DNA of 64,000 nucleotides from Molossus alvarezi (taxonomy: Eukaryota > Chordata > Mammalia > Chiroptera > Molossidae): contig CM073893.1 of the NCBI GenBank assembly GCA_037176705.1, positions 13,764,074 through 13,828,073 of the forward strand, in the 5' to 3' direction. Shown here piece by piece: positions 1 through 10,945 of this stretch. Position numbers and translations under genes: made by a program. Under the pieces are notes generated by a model, which was not told the DNA's origin, ran no database searches, and saw nothing but the letters and a program-made list of their open reading frames with translations. How positions within the stretch are numbered: position 1 is the first letter of the stretch; each line of letters starts with the position of its first letter.

Positions 1-1315
1 TTGGGAAAATTGGACAGCTACATGCAAAAAAATGAAACTAGACCATCAACTTACACCATACACAAAAATAAACTCAAAATGGATAAAAGACTTAAATGTG
101 ACCCGTGAATCCATAAAAATTCTAGAAGAAAATGTAGGCAACAAAATTTCGGACATCATACGGAGCAGAATTTTCACTGATACATCACCTAAGGCAACAG
201 AAATAAAGGAGAAAATGAACACATGGGACTACATCAAACTAAAAAGCTTCTGCACAGCAAAAGAAACAATCATCAAAATGGAAAGGCAACCCACTGTATG
301 GGAGAACATCATTGCCAATGATGTATCTGATAAGGGGTTAATTTCCAGTATATATAGAGTGCTCATACAACTCCACAAAAGGAAGACAAAGAACCCAATT
401 AAAAAATGGGCAGAGGAGCTGAATAGACACCTCTCCAAACAGGACATACAAATGGCCAAAAGACATATGAAGAAATGCTCAACATCACTAATCATCAGAG
501 AGATGCAAATTAAAACAACAATGAGGTATCACCTCACACCTGTCAGAATGGCCGCCATCAACAAATCATCAAACATCAAGTGTTGGCGAGGGTGTGGAGA
601 AAAGGGGACTCTAATACACTGCTGGTGGGAATGCAGACTGGTGCAGCCGCTATGGAAAACAATATGGTGCTACCTCAAGAAATTAAAAATTGAACTTCCA
701 TTTGACCCAGTGATCCCACTGCTGGGAATATACCCTAAGAAGCCTGAAACACCAATCAGGAAGAATATATGTACCCCCATGTTCATAGCAGCACTATTTA
801 CAATAGCTAAGATCTGGAAACAGCCCAAGTGTCCACCAGTAGACGAATGGATAAAAAAGCTGTGGTACATATACACAATGGAGTACTATGCAGCGGTAAG
901 AAAGAAAGATCTCTTATCCTTTGAGACGACATGGAGGGACCTGGAAAGTATTATCCTAAGTGAAAGAAGCCAAGCAGAAAAAGACAAATACCACATGATC
1001 TCACTTATATACGGAATATAATGAACATAACAGTCTGAGGAATACAGTAGACCCAGACACATGGAAGTAGGGCACAGACTGACATCCCTCAGAAGAGGGG
1101 ATGGGGGGTAGGGGTGGGAAGATAAACCACAGAACTTATATGCATGTATGCATGACCAATGGACATGGACAACTAAGCCGGGGAAAGGGTGGAGGGGGGG
1201 TAGGGTGGGGGTGCCAATGGGGTAAAAAGGTAAAATATCTGTAGCAAAAATAAAAAATAAATAAATAAATAAATAAATAAATAAAAAAAAGGGGAAAAAA
1301 AAAAGAAAAAAAGGG
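1..1315 (+). mobile_element. LINE-1 copy A, 3' end only (cut by window edge)
   Basis: This is the 3' third of a young L1: the end of ORF2, a G-rich 3' UTR (about 1022-1250) and an A-rich tail with AAAT repeats (about 1245-1315). Bases 1-1020 align with 50485-51504 of copy C with roughly 15 differences by eye, so the two belong to the same recent subfamily. Right after the tail the sequence resumes inside ORF1 of an older L1 (copy E), which indicates that A inserted into E. The left TSD would lie outside the window, so this cannot be confirmed here. Confidence 0.93.
2..1021 (+). CDS. L1 ORF2 protein, C-terminal 339 residues (partial)
   Basis: This is the C-terminal part of the L1 endonuclease/reverse transcriptase; the N-terminal endonuclease and RT domains lie before the window. 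The frame is open from base 2 to the TAA at 1019. The C-terminal cysteine motif (C-x3-C-x7-H-x4-C) is complete, in the segment [19 protein letters not shown]. In L1 this region contributes to RNA binding and retrotransposition. Compared with copy C, A keeps the first cysteine of the motif. Whether the complete ORF2 of A is intact cannot be judged from this window. Confidence 0.9.
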   Translation, partial: WENWTATCKKMKLDHQLTPYTKINSKWIKDLNVTRESIKILEENVGNKISDIIRSRIFTDTSPKATEIKEKMNTWDYIKLKSFCTAKETIIKMERQPTVWENIIANDVSDKGLISSIYRVLIQLHKRKTKNPIKKWAEELNRHLSKQDIQMAKRHMKKCSTSLIIREMQIKTTMRYHLTPVRMAAINKSSNIKCWRGCGEKGTLIHCWWECRLVQPLWKTIWCYLKKLKIELPFDPVIPLLGIYPKKPETPIRKNICTPMFIAALFTIAKIWKQPKCPPVDEWIKKLWYIYTMEYYAAVRKKDLLSFETTWRDLESIILSERSQAEKDKYHMISLIYGI

Positions 1316-4300
1316 ATCTGAATCCAAGACTACTCTACCCAGCAAGACTATCATTCAAAATTGAAGGTCAAATAAAGAGCTTCCCAGACAAAAAAAGGCT
1401 AAGGGAATACATTAGCATCAAACCAGCACTGCAAGAAATGTTATAAGGACTGCTGTAATTAGCAGGGGAAATGGGAAGAAAAATAGAACCAAACAAAACA
1501 AAAATGGTAAAAAAAAAAAAAAAAAACACATATCAAAAATCACCTTAAATGTAAATGGACTGAATGCTCCCATAAAAAGACACAAAGTAGCTGATTGGAT
1601 AAGAAAGCATGACTCATCTATATGTCGTTTACAAGAGACCCACCTCACAACAAAAGACTCACATAGGTTGAAAGTGAAGGGATGGAAAAAATCTTCCAAG
1701 CAAAGAAAAAAAAGCTGGGGTAGCAATACTCATATCTGATAAAATTGTTTTCAGAATGAAGGCCATAAATAGAGACAAAGAAGGCCACTACATAATATTG
1801 AAAGGATCTATCCAATAGGAAGATATAAACTTGATAAACATATATGCACCCAATATAGGAGCACCAAAATATATTAAAAAAACTTCTGGATGCCTTCAAA
1901 GAAGAAATCGATAGCAATACAATCATAGCAGGGGACTTCAACACACCGCTGACATCACTGGATAGATACCCTAGACAAAAATTAGCAAGGAAACAGAGAC
2001 TCTAAATGAAGCACTAGACCAAATGGATTTAATAGGTATCTACAGAGAACTACACCCCAAAACTACAGAATTCACATTTTTCTCAAGTGCACATGGGAAA
2101 TTCTCAAAGATAGACCACATGTTAGGGCACAAACTAAGTCTCTAGAAGTTCAAAAAGACTGAAATCATATCAAGCATCTTCTCAGATCACAATGGCATGA
2201 AACTAGAAATCAATTGCAAGAAGAACGTACAAAGAAATTTTAACACCTGGAAGCTAAATAGCATGTTATTAAACAATGAATGGGTCACCGAGGAGATCAA
2301 GGAAGAAATCAAAAACTTCCTGGAAACCAATGAAAATGAAGACACAACAACACAAAATCTATGGGATGCAGCGAAAGCAGTACTGAGAGGGAACTTCATA
2401 GCACTACAGGCCTACCTCAAAAAAGAAGGAAAATCTCTAATAGACTATCTAACCTCACAATGTAAAGAACTAGAGAGCAAACAAAAAGAAAACCCCAGAG
2501 CAAGTAGAAGGAAGGAAATAGTAAGGATCAGAGCAGAAATAAATGACATAGAGACTAAAGAAACAATTCAAAGAATCAATAAAACAAAGGGCTAGTTTTT
2601 CAAAAAGATAAACAAGATTGTTTCTAGACTCACCAAGAAACAATGTGAGAGAACCCAAATACGCAAAATCAGAAATGAAACAGAAGAGATAACAACTGAC
2701 ACCACAGAAATACAAAAGATCCTTAACAACTACTATGAACAATTATATGGCAAAAAATTCGACAATCTAAGCAAAATGAACAAATTTCTAGAAACACATA
2801 GTCTCCCAAAACTGGATCAGGAAGAGATAGGAAACTTGAACAGACCAATAACAACAGAAGAAATTGAAGATGTAATCAAGACTCTCCCAGCAAACAAAAG
2901 CCCAGGTCCGGATGGCTTCATGGGGGAGTTTTACTGAACATTCAAAGAAGAACTAATACCCATTCTCCTCAAACTATTTCAAAATATTCAAGAAGAAGGA
3001 AGACTTCCAAACTCGTTTTATGAAGCCAGCATAACTCTAATTCCAAAACCAGAAAAAGACACAACAGTGAAAGAAAACTACAGGCCAATATCCCTGATGA
3101 ACATAGATGCCAAAATCCTGAACAAAATACTAGCAAATCGGATGCAGCAATACACCAAAAAAATTATCCACCATGACCAAGTGGGATTCATCCCAAGGAT
3201 GCAAGGCTGGTACAATATTGGCAAATCCATAAATGTGATACAACACATAAATAAAATGAAGAATAAAAATCACATGATAATATCAATAGATGCTGAAAAA
3301 GCCTTCAACAAAATCCAGCTTTCATTTCTGATAAAAATGCTCAGCAGTCTGGGAATACAGGGATCATATCTAGACATAATAAAGGCCATATATGAAAGAC
3401 CTACAGCCAACATCATACTCAATGGCCAAAAACTAAATGCATTTCCCTTAAGAACAGGAACAAGGCAATGATGCCCACGTTCACCTTTCGTATTTAACAT
3501 GGTACTGGAAGTCTTAGCCACAGCAATCAGACAGGAAGAAAAAATAAAAGGGATCCAAATTGGAAAGGAGGAAGTGAAATTGTCATAATTTGCAGATGAC
3601 ATGATACTAAACATAGAAAACCCCAAAGACTCTATCAAAAGTTTACTAGACTTAATAAATGAATTTGGCAAAGTAGCAGGATACAAAATTAACATCAAGA
3701 AATCGATGGCATTCTTATACACCAATGATGAACTCACAGAAAGAGAAACTAAGGAAACAATCCCATTTATCACTGCAGCAAAAAAATTAAGATACCTAGG
3801 GATAAACTTAACCAAAGAAATAAAGGACCTATTCGCAGAAAACTACAGGTCATTGAAAAAAGAAATAGAGGAAGATATAAAAACGTGGAAGCACATACCC
3901 TTTTCATGGATTGGGAGAATTAACATCATTAAAATGTCCATATTACCCAAAGCAATCTATAGATTCAACGCAATCCCCATCAAAATACCAACGGCATACT
4001 TCACAGAATTAGAACGATTACTTCAAAAGTTCATATAGAACCAAAAAAGGCCTGGAATAGCCACAGCAATCTTGAAAAGGAAGAACAAAGTTGGAGGGAT
4101 CATTATACCAGATTTCAGGTTATACTACAAAGCCACCATAATCAAAACAGCCTGGTAGTGGCACAAGAACAGGTATATAGACCAGTGGAACAGAACAGAG
4201 AACCCAGAAATGGACCCAAGGCAATATACTCAATTAATATTTGACAAAGGTGGCAAGAGCATACAGTGGAGTAAGGACAGCCTTTTTAATAAATGGTGCT

Positions 4301-5545
4301 GGGAACATTGGACAGCCACTTGCAGAAAAATGAAACTAGACCATCAACTTACACCCTACACGAGAATAAACTCACAATGGATAAAAGACTTAAATGTAAC
4401 TCATGAATCCATAAAAATCCTAGAAGAGACTGTAGGCAACAAAATTTCAGACATCATACTCAGCAGAATTTTTACTGACACATCACCTAAGGCAACAGAA
4501 ACAAAGGAGAAAATGAACACATGGGACTACATCAAACTCAAAAGCTTCTGCATAGCGAAAGATATAATCATCAAAACGGAAAGGCTACCCACTGTCTGAG
4601 AGAGCATAATTGCCAATTATATATCAGATAAGGAGTTAATTTTCAATACATATAGAGTGCTCATACAACTCCACAACAGGAAGACAATTTTAATCCAATT
4701 AAAAATGGGCAGAGGCACTACATAGACACCTCTCCAAACAGGACACACAAATGGCTAAGAGACATATGAAGAAATGCTCATCATCACTAATCATCACAGA
4801 GATGCAAATTAAAACAACAATGAGGTATAACCTCACACCTGTCAGAATGGCCGCCATCAACAAATCATGAAACAGGTGTTGGTGAGGGTGTGGAGAAAAA
4901 GAGGACTCTAGTACACTGCTGGTGGGAATGCAAATTGGTGCAGCCACTATGGAAAACAATATGGTGTTACCTCAAAAAATTAAAAATTGAACTTCCATTT
5001 GACCCAGTGATCCTACTTCTAGGAGTATACCCTACGAAGCCTGAAACATCAATCAGAAAAAATATATGTACGCCCATGTTCGTAGCAGCACTATTTACAA
5101 TAGCTAAGATCTCGAAACAGCCCAAGTGTCCATCAATAGATGAATGGATCAAAAAGCTGTGGTACATATACACAATGGAGTACTACGCAGCTGTAAGAAA
5201 GAAAGATCTCTTATCCTTTGAGACTACATGGAGGGACCTGGAAAGTATCATCCTAAGTGAAACAAGCCAAACAGAGAAAGACAAGTTTCATATGATCTCA
5301 CTTATTTGTGGAATATAATGAACATAACAGTCTGAGGAATGGGGTAGTCCCAGAGACGCAGAAGTGGGGTACAGACTGACTATCCCCTAAAGAGGGGGTG
5401 GGGGGAGGGATAAATCACAGAACTTATATGCATGTATGCATGAACAGTGGACATGGACATCAAACTGGGGAAAGGGCAGGGAGGGAAGGAGGAGGAGGGG
5501 AGAATCAGTGGGGGAAAAAGGAGAAACGTCTGTAACAAAAATTAA
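1316..5545 (+). mobile_element. LINE-1 copy E, older sense copy lacking its 5' part
   Basis: It begins at the C-terminal coding region of ORF1 (about 1316-1446), continues through a damaged ORF2 and ends with a 3' UTR (about 5319-5530) and a short A-rich tail. It is clearly more diverged than copies A and C, with many stops and small indels. Its missing 5' part probably lies left of the window, separated from this part by the insertion of copy A. Confidence 0.9.
1504..5318 (+). pseudogene. L1 ORF2 pseudogene of copy E
   Basis: All parts of ORF2 are present in order: endonuclease (from about 1504), RT (about 2700-4030) and C-terminal region (to 5318). The reading frame is broken many times. 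Readable pieces include 2197-2595, 3067-3471, 3601-4038, 4210-4599 and 4890-5318. In-frame stops replace conserved codons, for example near 2935 (FY*TF), 3586 (just before FADD), 4036 and 4156. An A-run expansion near 1507 disrupts the N-terminus. It cannot encode a working enzyme. Confidence 0.9.
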
Positions 5546-5572
5546 TTAATAGAAAAAGAAAAAGAAACATTA

Positions 5573-5730
5573 CCCTGGCCAGGTAGCTCAGTTTGTTGGA
5601 CCATCCTGTAGATACACCAAGACTGGTTCCATGTCCAGTCAGGGCTCATACAAGAAGCAAGAAGCAACCAATGAATGCAGAAATAAGTGGAACAACAAAT
5701 CAATCTCTCTCTCTCTTTCTCTCTTTAAAA
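5573..5730 (+). mobile_element. tRNA-derived bat SINE, sense, in the tail of copy E
   Basis: It starts with a CCCTGGCC head and a tRNA-like region with a GGTAGCTCAGTTTG A-box-like motif, and ends in a CT-rich stretch. The body (CATACAAGAAGC ... AACAACAAATCAATC) resembles the SINEs at 7495 and 19333 rather than the more common type at 15174. It sits just after the L1 tail. Confidence 0.8.
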
Positions 5731-6144
5731 TCTTTTTTTTTTTTTTTTTAAGTTAGTGTTGTGTACAAGCAGTTGAGGATATTTAACAGGTCAGATTTTT
5801 TTCTTTTTCTTTAGGAAGCATTTTATAAATTGAATGCAATTTGACACAATTTTACTTACACTGTGCCCGGATCCTTTGTAAGAATCTCAGGGACTTCCAA
5901 GTGCAGGGTCATCTCTTGCCTTTAAATTTTTGATATTTTATTGATCATGAATGTTCTAGCATTAATTTTAATTTTTAAATATTGCAATAAAGTATTATTC
6001 ATCTTGAAAATGAAAAACTAAGCAATTTAGAAAAACTACAAGAGCAAAGCTTCTCATGGGAAATGTTTAAAGTCCACCCTTCAACCAAAAGGGTCCCAGT
6101 TCTGGCTAGTAGTTAAGCCCAAGACTTCCATCTTAGTCAGACCA
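5731..6144. other. Unassigned AT-rich sequence
   Basis: It starts with a T-run and has no supported ORF or repeat that I can name. Confidence 0.5.
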
Positions 6145-6330
6145 GCTTGGCCACTTCCTTTCTGTGTGACATGGGACAAGTCAGTCTCTATAATTTTCAG
6201 CTATGGCATCTGTCTAATGGAATTAATAACTATGACTATCTCATAATTTTTGTGTGCCTTGAAGTGATAAACACTTTACATATTGCCTGGTACAAGCTCA
6301 GTTCTTATAAATGTTAGTCGTTACTGTTAG
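6145..6330 (-). repeat. MIR-type SINE relic, antisense
   Basis: The order of motifs matches an antisense MIR: TGACATGGGACAAGTCA, then a cttcag-like core, then AATGGAATTAATAACTATGACTATCTCATAA, then GATAAACACTTTACATATTGCCTGGTA and AAATGTTAG. Divergence is heavy. Confidence 0.6.
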
Positions 6331-7494
6331 AGATTTGAAAACACGCCATATGAGGGAGAGGTGAAATGTTTTCTCTGAACTATTTCACTCCCAGTTATGC
6401 GTGTAACTTATAGTTCTGCTCACCAGCTACAGCACTCACTTAGAATTTTTAAATGTCTGCTCCCATTTTTTTATTCACTGTTAAATCTAACAAAGTTGGG
6501 TTCTTCTGGGCAGCTCACCAGCCCCCTGCCTGCATCTGGACCAGGACATTGTGTAGCTATGAAAAGCATGGCCTGAAATACTCATCTGTGAAACAGCCTT
6601 GCTCAAGCCAGCACTGCCTACACCAAGAGCTTGCCACGCTGTAAGAGAAATCTTTGCCTCAAGGAGCGGATCTAGGGACTTTCCACAGGGTCCCTTCCAA
6701 GCAGGAGACTCCTGGTAACTAACCTTGCAGTGTGCTCATATTTACACACTAAGTATGCATGATGCCCAAATATAAAAGCAGCTTCTGGAATCAGGGTGAC
6801 ACCAACTAAGTGGTGGATAGCGGCATCCCAGAGCATAGAAAATACCCTCCATGAACTAAGGGAGGTGGTCAAAACTGGAGAGAAGCACTTCACCCTGGCC
6901 ACTAATGTAGGGCACCAGAGATGACAACAGAGATGTCTTGCCTGTCTTTCCACCCTCCACCATCTCCATCACATGAGATCCTATGACCTCTAATAAGACT
7001 GTTGTGAGGCAGCCACATTATCCAACTTTTTTATTTATTTTCACTTGTGAGACTGAGTTGCTAATATCATTTTCCCACTCAGAATAAAGAAATAAAAAAT
7101 TCCCACTCACAACCAAGGTTTATTGGCCTGCTATAAAGCAGGAAATATGTACATCCATCAACCATTCAATCAATCAGTTAGTCAAAGTGGGATAGTGGTT
7201 GAAAAAGTACCAATAATATGATGAACTAACACAGTTGCTGCTTTCTCCACTAAACCAAATTCTGAGATACTACAGGAGCAGGAAGAAATTTGTTGAGGCC
7301 CCAAACCTAACACTACACCTATGGGATTCACTTGAGAACATAAAATGTGGTTGGGTTGCTGTGTGGAGGAAAAATGGTATCCTAGATTAGAGAACCAGGG
7401 CCACAGATGAACATGGGTGGCAGGTGAAGCCTTTTATTCCTTTCTCTTCCCCACATTGCCTTGGGAAAGTGAGTATCTACCCCAGCATCTAAAT
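6331..7494. other. Unassigned sequence
   Basis: Short ORFs at 6453-6644 and 6672-6953 resemble no protein family I know and have no supporting features. I see no clear repeat. Confidence 0.5.
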
Positions 7495-7660
7495 AAAATA
7501 GAAAAATAATAATGCAGGTTGTAGGTTCTATTCTTAGTCGGGACACATACAAGAATCAACAATAAATGTGTAAATAAATAGAAAAACAAAGCAATGTCTC
7601 TCTGTCTCTCTCTCTGTGTCTGTCTGTCTCTCTCTCTCTCCCTCCCTTCCTCATTTTCAT
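7495..7660 (+). mobile_element. 5'-truncated bat SINE with CT-rich end
   Basis: The segment from GCAGGTTGTAGGTTC through GGGACACATACAAGAATC matches the SINE subtype at 19333 and 5573. It is followed by a degenerate TCTG/TC tract (7592-7650). The tRNA-like head is missing or unrecognisable. Confidence 0.6.
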
Positions 7661-8536
7661 GATAAAAAAAACTTTTTCTTTCTCCCCACGATCTCTCCAA
7701 TTGTTTTTTTCTGTTTCCAGTGTTTTTTTCCTTCTTCTGAGTTCTAAAAAAAAAAGATATTCCTGAGGGTTTTATTCTCTGTTCTTTATGGTCCACACTC
7801 CCTTCCTTGATGAGTTATTATACCTGCAGCATCAGCATTTCCATCATTGTGTGTTTGCCTCTAAACTAGCTTCCACCCACTCTGTGGCTAGCCAACACCT
7901 CAAATTTTCACAGTTAAAGTAAAGCCTATTATGTCTCTCAAAACAGCTCTTCCTCCTGACTTGAATGTTTTGGGCAGTTGAATTCACTGACATGCTGGTA
8001 AACTGATTCTTTAGTGGAAGGGGGGAGTCCTGAACTGGGCATGTGTTGATTTCCATAGTGTTTCCATAGTCCCACTGTGGCCAGTTTCAAGCTACCAACA
8101 TGAAATCACTAACTACAGAGTTTGGAAGAGGCCAGCACAAGATAATTCTAACAAACCACTGAAGCATCCTCCAAATTTCTCATATTCAAAACCTTAAAAT
8201 CACCTTTTTATTTTTGCGTGCCTTCACCAAGACATCTGATTAACTATACAACACAACTGGGTCTGTTTTAACACATTCGGCCTCTCCTTTTCATTTTCAC
8301 CACCATTATCTACCTGCCTCCTGTCCTCCCTACTCTCTCTTAGTCTCCTAATTATTCTCCCCTCCTCTAGGTCTTCATTATCATAATATGACTGAAAAAC
8401 TAATTTTCCTAAAGTGCATTTCACATTTTGTTGCCCAAAATCTCCAACAGTTATTCTATTGTTCACACACACACACACAATTGGTGTTCAATGACTAATT
8501 TATGTGCACTACCTGTTATCAGCATTCTGTATCAGT
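7661..8536. other. Unassigned sequence with a short (CA)n
   Basis: A short CA repeat lies at about 8464-8480. I recognise no gene or repeat in the rest. Confidence 0.5.
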
Positions 8537-8960
8537 TAAGATTAGGTTGGCTGCAATTTAACTGTAGACTTGAAATGGTAGTGGCTTTAAAAAGAGATAT
8601 TTGTTCCCTTGTCATGTAAAGTCTAGAAGTAAGTAGTCCAAGAGTGCAAGGAGACCATGCTCCACAAAGTTCTTAAGCTCTAATGTGCTTCCAGCTCAAC
8701 CTTCTCACAGTTTGATAAATGATCCTCATGCTCATGCTTCAAGATGGCAGCCATCACCTCAAGTTTCATGCTGAAGAATGACAGAAAGAAAAAAGGCCAA
8801 AGAGCACAAGCTAGCTGGCATGTAGGTACACTTCCAAAAACTGCTACAGAGCAATTCTACTTACCCTTCATTGGCCAGAACCTAGTTACACAGTCATGCC
8901 TAGTCTCAAGGAATGCTGGGTGGTTATATGAGGATTTTGAAAGAAGGGGAGTCTAGATCC
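8537..8960 (+). repeat. Ancient mammalian interspersed repeat, family not assigned
   Basis: It contains a series of motifs seen together in an old mammalian repeat: TTAGGTTGGCTGCA, an AAGATGGCAGCCATCAC segment, ATTGGCCAGAACCTAGTTACA and a GGAATGCTGGG end. The segment at 60055-60430 shares this architecture (ATGCTGAAGTAACAA ... TAGTCACATGACC ... GGGAAATATAGT). Neither contains a usable ORF. Confidence 0.5.
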
Positions 8961-9054
8961 TGGGGAACAACTATCTGTCTCTGAAAAAGGCCTCAATGAT
9001 CCTTTGAAAACATATTTCCTATTAGGCTTCTGCCTAAACTTAAAAACCAGACAT

Positions 9055-9190
9055 TTATATAAATCTATGTGCCAAGCACTGTTCTAAGTGATTTATGTAT
9101 ATGAACCCACTTAATCCTAACAATAGTCCAATGAATTATTATCCCTATTTTGTAGATGGAGAAGATAAGAAACAGGTGGATTAAGAAGTC
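9055..9190 (+). repeat. MIR-type SINE relic, sense
   Basis: ATGTGCCAAGCACTGTTCTAAGTGATTTA, CCCACTTAATCCTAACAATAG and TTATTATCCCTATTTTGTAGATGGAGAA follow the MIR core in order. Confidence 0.75.
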
Positions 9191-9345
9191 CAGAGATTCT
9201 CAAAACTACTTTGGAATCAGCACACCTAGAAAGTTTGTTAAAATATAGAATCGCATGCTCTGGGATCAGATGAAATTGCTGAGAAAAAAAATTGAACAAT
9301 GAGAAGAACAAAAGTAGAACTCTGAGAATCAGCAGCTACATTTGT
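9190..9345. repeat. Possible MER5-like DNA transposon relic
   Basis: The opening CCAGAGATTCTCAAA, followed by an AATCAGCACACCTAGAAAGTTTGTTAAAATATAGAATC-like core, resembles the hAT-Charlie MER5 consensus. This is from recall only and is weak. Confidence 0.3.
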
Positions 9346-9595
9346 GGGGCTGACGTATGAAGAAATTGGCCTCAAGGCACATCATGAGAGGTGGCAGAGG
9401 AGCCAAGGCAAAGTGTTGTCCTGGAGGTTCAAGGGAAAAAATATAAGATTGTGTCAACTGTGTCAGGGAGAGTGTTGGAGAGTTTTTGCCAGAATTGGCA
9501 ATTAGGAGGTCACTTACAACCAGAGTGAGAAGAGTTTTAGTGGGAAAAATTCATGTGCTTATCTTCAGATATTTTGTAAGACCCTCCAAGAAGGA

Positions 9596-9731
9596 TCTCT
9601 CTTTCTCTTTCTCTTTCTCTTTCTCTTTCTCTTTCTCTTTCTCTTTCTCTTTCTCTTTCTCTTTCTCTTTCTCTTTCTCTTTCTCTTTCTCTTTCTCTTT
9701 CTCTTTCTCTTTCTCTTTCTCTTTCTCTTTA
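9596..9731. repeat. (TTTCTC)n hexamer microsatellite
   Basis: This is an almost perfect CTCTTT hexamer array of about 22 units. It sits immediately left of the inverted segment of L1 copy F. The long Ser/Phe ORF across it is an artefact of the repeat. Confidence 0.95.
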
Positions 9732-9764
9732 TTTCAGATATGTGGGAGTATCAGTTTAACTAGT

Positions 9765-10945
9765 TGGAATCTGTCTATTCAAATTCTCTGATTCTTCCTG
9801 ATTCAATTTTGGAAGAATGTATGTTTCTAGAAATTTATCCTTTTCTTTTAAATTGTCCAATTTGTTGGCATATAGTTGTTCATAATATTTTCTTACAACC
9901 CTTTGTATTTCTTTGGTGTCAGTGTTACTTCTCCTTCATTTCTGATTTTATTTATTTGGGTCCTCTTTTTTTTTTTTTCTTGATAAGTGTAGTTAAAGGT
10001 TTGTCAATCTTGTTTATCTTTTCAAAGAACAAGCTCTTGAGTTCACTGATCTTTTGTATTGTTTTTTTAGACTCTGTTTCATGTATTTTTGCTCTGATCT
10101 TTACTATTTCCTTCCTTCTACTCATTTGGGGCTTTGTTTGTTGTTCTTTTTACAATTCCTTTAAGTGTACAGTTAGATTGTTTATTTGAGATTTTTCTTG
10201 CTTCTTGATCTAGGCCTGTAAAGCTATGAATTTTTCTCTTAGGACTGCTTTTGCTGTGGCCCATGGATTTTGGGTTGTTGTGTTCTCAATTTTGTTTGTT
10301 TCAAGGTATCTTTTAATTTCTTCCTTGATCTCATTGTTAATTCATTCATTTCTTAATAACATGTTATTTAGCCTCCATGACTTTGTGTGTTTTTTCAGTT
10401 TGTTTTTTTTTTTTCTTGTGATTTATTTCTAGTTCCATACCATTATGGTCAAAGATGCTTGATATGAATTCAATCTTCTTAAATTTATTGACACTGGTTT
10501 TATGTCTTAACATGTGGTCTATCCTAGAAAATGTTCCATGTGCACTTGAAAAGACTCCCAACAAATAAAATCCTGGACCACATGGCTTCACTGGTGAATT
10601 TTACCAAATACTCAAAAAAGAAATAACACCTATCCTTCTCAAACTATTCAAACAAAAATTAAGAAAAGGGAAGACTCCTAAGCTCCTTTGATGAAGCCAG
10701 CATTATCTTAATTCCTAAATTAGACACACTACAAACAAAGAAAAGTGTAGACCAATATCCCTGATGAACATAGATGCTAAAATTCTCAACAACATATTAG
10801 CAAACCAGATCCAGCAATACATGAAAAAGATGATACACATGATCAAGTGTGATTTATTCTGGGCATGCAAGATTGGTACAGTATCCACAAATCAATAAAT
10901 ATGATATACCACATAAACAAAATGAAGGATCAAAACCACATGATT
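9765..10945. mobile_element. LINE-1 copy F, 5'-inverted (twin-primed) fragment
   Basis: Positions 9765-10555 are antisense to ORF2, corresponding to about bases 1344 down to 577 of the copy C ORF2. At about 10556 the orientation flips, and 10556-10945 is sense ORF2 from about base 1384 onward. The inverted block ends almost exactly where the sense block begins in ORF2, which is the signature of twin priming during insertion. The 3' part is missing: the sense block stops at about 10945, where a HAL1-like 5' end begins. Both blocks are old, with many substitutions. Confidence 0.8.

Noticed and set aside
9486..9791. Ser/Phe-rich ORF
   Set aside because: It is a translation of the (TTTCTC)n array.
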